Source: Caryophanales bacterium UBA5732 (GTDB lineage Bacteria; Bacillota_I; Bacilli_A; Izemoplasmatales; Hujiaoplasmataceae). From it: a stretch of DNA of 26,810 nucleotides. The stretch is from the NCBI GenBank assembly GCA_002419445.1, contig DIGC01000121.1, forward strand, positions 1 to 26,810. Reading direction: 5' to 3'. The number at the start of each line of letters is the position of its first letter. Within the stretch, counting starts at the first letter, position 1. Below, in pieces: positions 7,822 to 14,098 of the stretch. The notes under the pieces were generated by a model. That model was not told the DNA's origin and did not search any database. It saw nothing but the letters and a program-made list of their open reading frames with translations. A program made the position numbers and the translations under genes.

Positions 7822-9225
7822 TTGAGTAAAGATAAAGAACTGAACTTAAACAGTGATTATAAATACGGTTTCATTACTGATTCTAAGTCGGTTAAACAAA
7901 CCGAAAGAGGTTTATCGGAAAAAGTTGTCAGAGAAATTTCCGAGATTAAACAAGAACCTAAATGGATGCTTGATATAAGATTAGACGCATTAAAAGCGTT
8001 TTATGAGATTCCTAATCCAAGCTGGGGACCAGATTTAAGCGGAATTGATTTTAGCGATATCATCTATTATATAAAACCATCAAACAGAGTCGAAAGAGAT
8101 TGGGAAAATGTACCTCAAGAAATTAAAGATACTTTTGCTAAACTGGGAATACCTGAAGCGGAACAAAAATATCTTTCTGGAGTTACAACCCAATTTGAAT
8201 CGGAAGCGGTATATCATAGTACGATTCAAGAATTGAATGATCAAGGCGTGATTTTTCTCGATACAGATTCTGCATTAAAAGAACATCCGGAAATCTTTAA
8301 AAAGTATTTTACAAAAGCTGTCAGTTATAAAGATAATAAATACGCTGCTTTAAATACTGCAGTCTGGAGTGGAGGATCTTTTATCTATGTTCCTAAAGGA
8401 GTAAAGATTGAAAAACCTTTACAATCATATTTTAGAATTAATTCTGAAAGAATGGGGCAGTTTGAAAGAACTTTGATTATTGTCGACGACGAAGCGTCGC
8501 TTAATTATGTTGAAGGTTGTACCGCACCGATATATTCCAATAATTCTCTCCATGCGGCCGTAGTTGAAATATACGTTAGTGAAAAGGCTAAATGTCGCTA
8601 TTCCACAATCCAAAATTGGTCGACGAACATTATCAATTTAGTAACCAAAAGAGCACTAGTTGAAAGTCACGGACATATGGAATGGATTGATGGAAATATT
8701 GGGTCAGGTTTAAATATGAAGTACCCAAGTTGTATTTTAAAGGGAGATTACTCTAAAGGAACAACCATTACAATCGCTTTTGCGGGTAAGAACCAATATC
8801 AAGATACAGGCGCTAAGATGATTCATTTAGGTAAATACACCACATCTAAAATTGTCTCTAAGTCAATAGCTACTAGAGGCGGAAAAGTTAATTACCGCGG
8901 AATTGTTTCTCAAGGTAAAAATGCAATTGGAGCTAAATCCAAAATTGAATGTGACACGATTTTAGTTGATCGTGAATCTTCATCAGATACAATGCCTACA
9001 AATATCGTTAAAAATTTTAGAGGGCAAATCGAACATGAAGCAACTGTTTCCAAGGTCAGCGACGATGAGTTATTTTATCTAATGAGTCGAGGACTTAATG
9101 AAGATGAAGCTAAAGAAATGATTATCATGGGCTTCATCGAACCTTTCGCTCGAGAACTACCGATGGAATATGCAGTTGAACTTAATCAACTGATAAAATT
9201 AGAAATGGCCGGCTCAATTGGCTAA
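7822..9225 (+). CDS. sufB: SufB, Fe-S scaffold subunit
   Basis: 467-residue SufB, the subunit of the SufBCD scaffold on which the cluster forms. The C-terminal half carries the conserved residues: the Cys in SKIECDTIL that corresponds to the sulfur-accepting Cys of E. coli SufB, the Glu in IEHEATVSK, and FYLMSRGLNEDEAKEMI. The N-terminal PSWGPDLSGIDFSDI and the middle WSGGSFIYVPKGV are also typical. The start chosen is TTG at 7822, because AAGGAG (7808-7813) ends 8 bases before it; an in-frame GTG at 7813 overlaps this ribosome site. The site lies in the end of sufU, so the two genes are translationally coupled. Last gene of the operon; a terminator follows seven bases after the stop. Confidence 0.97.
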   Translation: MSKDKELNLNSDYKYGFITDSKSVKQTERGLSEKVVREISEIKQEPKWMLDIRLDALKAFYEIPNPSWGPDLSGIDFSDIIYYIKPSNRVERDWENVPQEIKDTFAKLGIPEAEQKYLSGVTTQFESEAVYHSTIQELNDQGVIFLDTDSALKEHPEIFKKYFTKAVSYKDNKYAALNTAVWSGGSFIYVPKGVKIEKPLQSYFRINSERMGQFERTLIIVDDEASLNYVEGCTAPIYSNNSLHAAVVEIYVSEKAKCRYSTIQNWSTNIINLVTKRALVESHGHMEWIDGNIGSGLNMKYPSCILKGDYSKGTTITIAFAGKNQYQDTGAKMIHLGKYTTSKIVSKSIATRGGKVNYRGIVSQGKNAIGAKSKIECDTILVDRESSSDTMPTNIVKNFRGQIEHEATVSKVSDDELFYLMSRGLNEDEAKEMIIMGFIEPFARELPMEYAVELNQLIKLEMAGSIG

Positions 9226-9231
9226 TACTTT

Positions 9232-9257
9232 AACTCCCGAATTTAGGGAGTTTTTTA
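9232..9257 (+). terminator. Terminator of the suf operon
   Basis: AACTCCC (9232-9238) pairs with GGGAGTT (9246-9252), loop GAATTTA, followed by a run of T. Confidence 0.92.
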
Positions 9258-9287
9258 TTAAATAGTATTTTATTTTAGATTTTTTTA

Positions 9288-9296
9288 TGATAGAAT
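9288..9296 (+). promoter_or_regulatory. Extended -10 promoter of darA
   Basis: TGATAGAAT (9288-9296) is a TGn-extended -10; no good -35 is seen. The expected start point is next to the ribosome site AGGTGG, giving a leader of only about 16 nt. Confidence 0.45.
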
Positions 9297-9318
9297 GGAT
9301 AAAAGGTGGTGTTGCTAT

Positions 9319-9642
9319 ATGAAAATGGTGATGGCTGTTGTCTCAAATGAAGATGCTAATAAAGTAATCAAGAATTTGATTAAGACAAACTTTTTCGTGA
9401 CTAAACTCGCTACAACTGGCGGCTTTTTGATGAGCGGAAATACAACAATTATCGTTGGTGTTCAAGATAATTTGTTGGACAAATGTATCAACGTTATTTC
9501 TGAAACTTCAAAAAGCAGAACTAAATTAGTTCCAAATGCAATATCCAGTGAATTTGGAATATTTTCTTCAATGCCGGTTGAAGTCCAAGTAGGTGGCGCT
9601 ACGATTTTTATTATGGATGTTGAGCAGTTCATAAAAGCATAA
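9319..9642 (+). CDS. darA: DarA/PstA, cyclic-di-AMP-binding PII-like protein
   Basis: 107-residue cytoplasmic PII-like trimer that binds the second messenger c-di-AMP (family once called DUF970). Diagnostic segments are TKLATTGGFLMSGNTT, with the usual Gly-Asn-Thr-Thr of the nucleotide pocket, and PVEVQVGGATIFIM near the C-terminus; length and order match the B. subtilis protein. The start at ATG 9319 has AGGTGG nine bases upstream; an in-frame ATG at 9295 lies within the -10. The downstream targets of DarA are unsettled even in model species. It has its own promoter and terminator. The c-di-AMP cyclase is not in the window. Confidence 0.95.
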   Translation: MKMVMAVVSNEDANKVIKNLIKTNFFVTKLATTGGFLMSGNTTIIVGVQDNLLDKCINVISETSKSRTKLVPNAISSEFGIFSSMPVEVQVGGATIFIMDVEQFIKA

Positions 9643-9645
9643 AAT

Positions 9646-9672
9646 AAAGAACTGTCGAACACAGTTCTTTTT
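9646..9672 (+). terminator. Terminator after darA
   Basis: A perfect 10-bp stem AAAGAACTGT (9646-9655) / ACAGTTCTTT (9661-9670), loop CGAAC, with TTTTT at its end. It ends only 18 bases before the next gene. Confidence 0.9.
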
Positions 9673-9690
9673 GATATCTAAAGAGGGCAT

Positions 9691-10248
9691 ATGGAAAAAA
9701 AGGTCTTATATCTTTATACAAGAGATAGTAATTATGATGATATAATTACCTTTTTAAAAATGTATAAAAAAGTTACCTTTTCCAAAATTACAAACAACAC
9801 TTTAGTAGCTTTGGCAGATGATGATTTTTCTTTCAGTGACTTCTCCAAACTTAGCGAATTATTGCTTGAGGAATTGCTTGTTAATTTTGTTGGTCTTTAT
9901 TTACCCGATAACTTTGATTTAAGTGTGAATGATCTTGAAACTGGTTTTAAAAAGATTAATACCAAAGTTTACGACATCACAAGTTTTATCATTGAAATAT
10001 GTTTGGAAAAAGAAGTGAACTTGCAAAAGAAATTGAGAAGTTATTATTATAATCTTGTGGGTATTGATAATATAAATACAGTATTAGGCTTTATCGAAAA
10101 TAATTTTAATGCCTCTAAAACATCGAAGAATTTATATTTGCACCGGAATACTTTAAATTACCGACTAGAACATTTTGCTTTAAAAACGGAAATGGATATA
10201 AAAAAGTTTCAAACAGCACTAGCAATTTATTTATTATTTAAGAGATAA
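9691..10248 (+). CDS. Small PucR/CdaR-type HTH transcriptional regulator
   Basis: 185-residue protein whose C-terminal 60 residues are a PucR/CdaR-type helix-turn-helix: FIENNFNASKTSKNLYLHRN followed by TLNYRLEHF and a DIKKFQTALAIYLL helix. In this family the HTH ends large regulators of sugar-diacid or purine use. Here the N-terminal 120 residues are short, acidic and Phe/Leu-rich, with no GAF, PAS or V4R signature that I can name. The ribosome site GAGGG is only three bases from the ATG, so translation may be weak. There is no room for a promoter after the darA terminator; expression probably depends on read-through. It sits just ahead of the sugar-transporter ATPase gene, so control of carbohydrate uptake is a reasonable guess, no more. 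Confidence 0.75.
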   Translation: MEKKVLYLYTRDSNYDDIITFLKMYKKVTFSKITNNTLVALADDDFSFSDFSKLSELLLEELLVNFVGLYLPDNFDLSVNDLETGFKKINTKVYDITSFIIEICLEKEVNLQKKLRSYYYNLVGIDNINTVLGFIENNFNASKTSKNLYLHRNTLNYRLEHFALKTEMDIKKFQTALAIYLLFKR

Positions 10249-10286
10249 TTGTGCATTTTGCATATAGGATTATCTCTTCTTTATTT
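10241..10286 (+). terminator. Terminator-like hairpin after the PucR-type gene
   Basis: AGAGATAAT (10241-10249) pairs with ATTATCTCT (10269-10277); the 19-nt loop holds a second small palindrome (TGCA-TTT-TGCA). A T-rich tract follows. TATAAT at 10288-10293 and 10297-10302 may belong to the promoter of the next gene, but I see no -35. Confidence 0.6.
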
Positions 10287-10324
10287 ATATAATAAATATA
10301 ATATTTTAATTAGGAGGATATTTT

Positions 10325-11428
10325 ATGTCTACTTTAAGTTTTAAAGAAATTAATAAAGTTTATGATAACGGTGTTCAAGCTGTTTTTGATTTCAATCTGC
10401 AGGTTAAAGACAAAGAATTTATCGTTTTTGTTGGGCCGTCTGGTTGCGGTAAATCTACTACTTTGAGAATGATTGCCGGATTAGAAGAAATAACATCTGG
10501 CGAACTATTCATTGATGACCGGATGGTTAACGATGTCGCTCCAAAAGATCGTGATATCGCCATGGTTTTCCAATCATACGCTTTATATCCACATATGTCA
10601 GTTTATGATAATATGGCTTTTGGTTTGAAATTAAGAAAAACACCAAAGGTAGAAATCGAAAGAAGAGTTCAAAACGCAGCGGAAATTTTAGGATTAACTT
10701 CATATCTAGATCGTAAACCAAAAGCATTATCTGGTGGTCAAAGACAAAGAGTTGCCTTAGGTAGAGCCATCGTTAGAGATGCTAAAGTATTCTTGATGGA
10801 TGAACCTTTATCAAACCTCGACGCTAAATTAAGAGTTGCGATGAGAGCGGAATTGATTAAATTACATGAAAGACTAGAAACTACAACTATCTATGTAACC
10901 CATGACCAAATAGAAGCGATGACAATGGCAACGAGAATCGTTGTTATGAAAGACGGTAGAATTCAACAAATCGGTGCCCCAAAAGAAATTTATGACAATC
11001 CAAACAATATGTTCGTTGGCGGCTTCATCGGTACTCCAGCGATGAACTTCTTACCTGGAAAAGTTGAAGAAAATGGAATCTTTACCTGCGAAGAATTAAA
11101 AGTTAAACTTGATGATAAACACTTCCAATTATTAAAGAGCAAAAACTATTTAGGAAAAGAAGTTATTTTAGGATTTAGACCGGAAGACGTTCATGATCAA
11201 CCGGACATGTTAGAAAAATATAAGGATGCATCTTCTGAATTTATCGTTGACGTAGCCGAACTTTTAGGCGCTGAAACTAATATCCATATTTCTATAGCTA
11301 ATAACAATATCATTGCTAAAGTAAGTGCTAGATCAGACTTAGCTATGCATTCAAAAATCAAGTTAGCTATCAACATGGAAAAAACCCATTTCTTTGATCC
11401 GGAAACTGAATTAAGAATTGTAAAGTAA
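10325..11428 (+). CDS. MsmX/UgpC-type ATPase shared by sugar ABC importers
   Basis: 367-residue ATPase of the MalK/MsmX/UgpC group, the cytoplasmic motor of CUT1 carbohydrate importers. It shows Walker A GPSGCGKST (37-45), Q-loop VFQSYALYPHMSVYDN, signature LSGGQRQRVALGRAIV, Walker B VFLMDEPLSNLDAKLR, and switch His in YVTHDQIEAMTMA. The C-terminal third has the TOBE/OB folds (GFIGTPAMNFLPG, LGFRPEDVHD). It is monocistronic: there are no permease or binding-protein genes nearby and a terminator follows. This is how MsmX occurs in Bacillus, where one ATPase serves several transporters. The ribosome site TAGGAGGA is strong. The substrate cannot be read from the sequence; a glycerol-phosphate or maltose role cannot be excluded. 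Confidence 0.93.
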   Translation: MSTLSFKEINKVYDNGVQAVFDFNLQVKDKEFIVFVGPSGCGKSTTLRMIAGLEEITSGELFIDDRMVNDVAPKDRDIAMVFQSYALYPHMSVYDNMAFGLKLRKTPKVEIERRVQNAAEILGLTSYLDRKPKALSGGQRQRVALGRAIVRDAKVFLMDEPLSNLDAKLRVAMRAELIKLHERLETTTIYVTHDQIEAMTMATRIVVMKDGRIQQIGAPKEIYDNPNNMFVGGFIGTPAMNFLPGKVEENGIFTCEELKVKLDDKHFQLLKSKNYLGKEVILGFRPEDVHDQPDMLEKYKDASSEFIVDVAELLGAETNIHISIANNNIIAKVSARSDLAMHSKIKLAINMEKTHFFDPETELRIVK

Positions 11429-11455
11429 TTTTATAAAAAACCTTATAAATCCGCG

Positions 11456-11486
11456 AAATACCACTAACAATTAGTGGTATTTTTTC
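11456..11486 (+). terminator. Terminator of the MsmX-type gene
   Basis: A 12-bp perfect stem AAATACCACTAA (11456-11467) / TTAGTGGTATTT (11471-11482), loop CAA, followed by a T run. Confidence 0.93.
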
Positions 11487-11508
11487 TACGCTGAAATCAG
11501 TAATTTTA

Positions 11509-11517
11509 TGCTATATT
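11509..11517 (+). promoter_or_regulatory. Extended -10 promoter of the ComK-like gene
   Basis: TGCTATATT (11509-11517) is a TGn-extended -10. The -35 is poor (CTGAAA at 11491-11496, spacer 15). The expected transcription start near 11524 lies after the ATG at 11522, which favours the GTG at 11534 as translation start. Confidence 0.45.
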
Positions 11518-11533
11518 TATTATGGGTGATAAC

Positions 11534-11935
11534 GTGATTGATTATGTGATAAAAAAAGATGATAACAAACTTTATATAGCAGAAAATAATTTCTATAATA
11601 TCTTAGACTCAACCTTTCAAAAATATGTAAATAAACTTTTGCTTAGTAGATTAAATAATCTTAGCGCTCTTGAGAAAAGTACTAAGAAATTGTTTGGTTA
11701 CAAAAACAAAATTCCTCTATTTATCAGTCGAGAAAATTTACTTCTTTGCATTATCAGTTATCGAATGAATGTAAGTGTCTATTTGAATTATTTCGCAATA
11801 TCAAAATATGAGACAATTGATGATAAATTGATTATCAATTTTTATTCGGGACATTGTTATAAATGCGAATCCTCTTATGCTTTTTTAAGTCAAATCAAAA
11901 AAGCACAAAAGATGATGGATTTACTATTTAAATAA
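11534..11935 (+). CDS. ComK-like protein, putative competence transcription factor
   Basis: 133-residue protein resembling a shortened ComK. Running order of the resemblance: DYVIKKDD at the start, STKKLFGYKNKIPLFIS (ComK has a Ser then FFG...G...PI-hydrophobic segment), LLLCIISYRMN (ComK: hydrophobic run then S/T-R before the WISH/N strand), YLNYFAISKYE, IINFYSGHCYKCESSYAFL (ComK: V-F-x-NG then polar, S, Y/F) and QIKKAQKMMDLL (ComK: NQ...RA..L). B. subtilis ComK is 192 residues; this one lacks the long C-terminal part. The GTG start is preferred because GGTGAT precedes it and the probable transcription start lies after the ATG at 11522; using that ATG adds four residues. It is monocistronic. 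ComK activates DNA-uptake genes, none of which are here. A divergent relative with another job is possible. Confidence 0.55.
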   Translation: MIDYVIKKDDNKLYIAENNFYNILDSTFQKYVNKLLLSRLNNLSALEKSTKKLFGYKNKIPLFISRENLLLCIISYRMNVSVYLNYFAISKYETIDDKLIINFYSGHCYKCESSYAFLSQIKKAQKMMDLLFK

Positions 11936-11962
11936 AGTTTTGTAAATAGATGATTATTTAAT

Positions 11963-11989
11963 TAGTTATAGAAATATAACTATTTTTTT
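11963..11989 (+). terminator. Terminator of the ComK-like gene
   Basis: TAGTTATA (11963-11970) pairs with TATAACTA (11975-11982), loop GAAA, followed by seven T. The stem is AU-rich, so it may be only moderately strong. Confidence 0.8.
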
Positions 11990-11991
11990 AG

Positions 11992-11997
11992 TATAAT
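11992..11997 (+). promoter_or_regulatory. -10 element before pgk
   Basis: A perfect TATAAT directly after the preceding terminator. The -35 would fall inside that terminator stem and shows no good match, so an activator or read-through may contribute. Confidence 0.45.
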
Positions 11998-12036
11998 ATT
12001 TATGAAATGAAAAGAAATATTTTAGGAGGATTATAT

Positions 12037-13263
12037 ATGAAAAAGAAAACACTTGAAGATTTACATGTTCATGGAAAGAAAGTGTTAGTTAGAGTTGATT
12101 TCAACGTTCCAATCACAGATGGTGAAATTACTGATGATAATCGAATTATCCAAGCATTACCTACTATTCAATATTTAATCGATGAAGAAGCGAAAATTAT
12201 TCTGTTCTCACATCTTGGTAGAGTTAAAACAGAAGAAGATTTAGCCAAGAATTCATTAAAAGTTGTAGCTGATAGATTACAAGAACTAATCGAAAAGCCT
12301 GTTAAGTTCATTCCGCTTACTCGTGGAGAAGCATTAGAATCAGCGATTAATGCGATGAAAAACGGCGATATCGTTATGGTTGAAAATACCCGTTTTGAAG
12401 ATTTAAAAGGTAATAAAGAATCAAAAAATGATCCTGAATTAGGCGCTTATTGGGCGAGTTTAGGTGATGTTTTCGTCAATGATGCTTTCGGAACGGCTCA
12501 TCGAGCTCATGCTTCTAATGTTGGGATTGCCAGCTTGAAAGAATCAGTTGCCGGTTTTTTAATGGAAAAAGAATTACGTTATATCGGTGATACAGTAGAA
12601 AATCCAGAAAGACCATTTATTGCTATTTTGGGTGGTGCTAAAGTTTCAGACAAAATCGGTGTTATCGATAATTTATTGAAAAAAGCCGATAAAGTATTAA
12701 TAGGTGGCGGTATGGCCTATACCTTTATGAAATCATTGGGTTATAATATTGGTACTTCAATAGTCGAAAACGATAAGTTAGAACTTGCAAAATCGCTTTT
12801 AGAAAAAGCTAATGGTAAATTAATTTTACCTGTAGATTTAGTAGTTACTAAAGAATTTAAAGCTGATGCGGCGAACAGAGTAACAACTTATGAGAAAATT
12901 CAAAATGATGAAATGGGATTAGATATTGGTCCTAAAACAATAAAATTATTTAAAAAAGAACTTAAAGGCGCAAAGACAGTTATTTGGAATGGACCATTAG
13001 GTGTGTTCGAATTTGAGGCTTTCGCTAAAGGTACAAGAGCTATCTGTGAAATTCTCGCAAATCTGAAGAATGCAAGAACAATTATCGGTGGCGGCGATTC
13101 AGCTGCGGCAGCTATTCAAATGGGATACGCAGAATCATTTACTCACATTTCAACCGGAGGCGGAGCTTCCTTAGAATTTTTAGAAGGCAAAGAATTACCT
13201 GGTGTAACTTCACTTGATGACGCTATAGAATGCGATTGCGGTGAAGGTTGCGGCTGTCATTAA
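12037..13263 (+). CDS. pgk: Phosphoglycerate kinase with an added Cys-rich tail
   Basis: 408-residue cytoplasmic glycolytic enzyme transferring phosphate from 1,3-bisphosphoglycerate to ADP. Family signatures are clear: VLVRVDFNVP near the N-terminus, FSHLGRVK, MVENTRFE, NDAFGTAHRAH, the ADP-site region PFIAILGGAKVSDKIGV, WNGPLGVFE and the C-terminal GGGDSAAAAIQ and STGGGASLEFLEG. The start at 12037 has AGGAGG eight bases upstream; an in-frame ATG at 12007 lies just after the -10. A usual PGK ends soon after ELPGV. Here the chain continues to ECDCGEGCGCH, with Cys399, Cys401, Cys405, Cys407 and terminal His408, which looks like a metal- or persulfide-binding tail. It is followed after 25 bases by tpiA with no terminator between, so the two form an operon. 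Confidence 0.96.
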   Translation: MKKKTLEDLHVHGKKVLVRVDFNVPITDGEITDDNRIIQALPTIQYLIDEEAKIILFSHLGRVKTEEDLAKNSLKVVADRLQELIEKPVKFIPLTRGEALESAINAMKNGDIVMVENTRFEDLKGNKESKNDPELGAYWASLGDVFVNDAFGTAHRAHASNVGIASLKESVAGFLMEKELRYIGDTVENPERPFIAILGGAKVSDKIGVIDNLLKKADKVLIGGGMAYTFMKSLGYNIGTSIVENDKLELAKSLLEKANGKLILPVDLVVTKEFKADAANRVTTYEKIQNDEMGLDIGPKTIKLFKKELKGAKTVIWNGPLGVFEFEAFAKGTRAICEILANLKNARTIIGGGDSAAAAIQMGYAESFTHISTGGGASLEFLEGKELPGVTSLDDAIECDCGEGCGCH

Positions 13264-13288
13264 TTTTTACAGAAAAGAGATAGATAAT

Positions 13289-14047
13289 ATGAGAAAACCT
13301 ATTATAGCTGGCAACTGGAAAATGTTTAAAACTAGGGATGAAGCTTTGTTTTTCATTCTGCAAGTTTCAGAAAACATGCCAAATATTAAAGATGTTGAAA
13401 CCGTTGTATTCGCACAAGCTCCATTGCTTAGATGTCTGATTAAAAGACAAGGAGCTAACTTGAGAATCGGTGCGCAAAATCTTCATTTTGAAGATGAAGG
13501 CGCATATACTGGTGAAATATCAGGTCCATTACTAAAATCATATAAAGTAGATTTTGTTTTAATCGGTCATTCCGAAAGAAGAGCTTATTTTTGTGAAACA
13601 GATGAATCGGTTAATTTAAAAATTAAAGCGGCTTTAAGAAATCAACTTAAACCAATTGTTTGCGTCGGCGAACTTTTAGAAGAGAGAGAATCCGGTAAAA
13701 CAACGGAAGTTCTGACGAGACAAATTAAAGTCGGATTTAAAGACATAAAAGCTATTGATATGAAAAATATCGTAATTGCTTATGAACCGGTTTGGGCGAT
13801 TGGCACCGGAAAAACTGCCACTGCCGAAATGGCTGATGAAGCTTGCGGTTTCATTAGAAAACTTGTTGAAGAGTTATATGGTAAAGTTGTAGCTGAAGCG
13901 ATTAGAATTCAATATGGTGGTTCAGTGAAACCGGAAAATATCGAAGAATTACTAGCTAAAGAAAATATTGACGGAGCTTTAATCGGTGGTGCTTCTTTAG
14001 ATCCTGATAAGTTTAGTTTTATGGCTAACGCTGCAGTTAAGAAATAA
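13289..14047 (+). CDS. tpiA: Triosephosphate isomerase
   Basis: 252-residue TIM-barrel enzyme interconverting dihydroxyacetone phosphate and glyceraldehyde 3-phosphate. The catalytic residues are all present: Lys11 in AGNWKMFKT, His94 in IGHSERR and Glu166 in AYEPVWAIGTG, with the flexible loop 6 (WAIGTGKTAT) and the phosphate-binding IQYGGSVKP and GALIGGASL. Length is normal. The start at 13289 matches the usual N-terminus of the family; the in-frame ATG at 13241 lies within pgk and would add 16 unrelated residues. The ribosome site is weak (AAGAGAT), so translation probably benefits from coupling to pgk. A bidirectional terminator follows. Confidence 0.97.
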   Translation: MRKPIIAGNWKMFKTRDEALFFILQVSENMPNIKDVETVVFAQAPLLRCLIKRQGANLRIGAQNLHFEDEGAYTGEISGPLLKSYKVDFVLIGHSERRAYFCETDESVNLKIKAALRNQLKPIVCVGELLEERESGKTTEVLTRQIKVGFKDIKAIDMKNIVIAYEPVWAIGTGKTATAEMADEACGFIRKLVEELYGKVVAEAIRIQYGGSVKPENIEELLAKENIDGALIGGASLDPDKFSFMANAAVKK

Positions 14048-14060
14048 TATTTCAAATAAA

Positions 14061-14098
14061 AAAGACTGAAAATTAAAATTTCAGTCTTATTTTTTTTT
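14061..14098. terminator. Bidirectional terminator between tpiA and the sulfur protein gene
   Basis: AAGACTGAAA (14062-14071) pairs with TTTCAGTCTT (14079-14088). T-rich sequence follows on the plus strand and an A-rich run (14053-14063) precedes it, so it can stop the convergent genes from both sides. The minus-strand stop codon lies within the T run. Confidence 0.9.
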
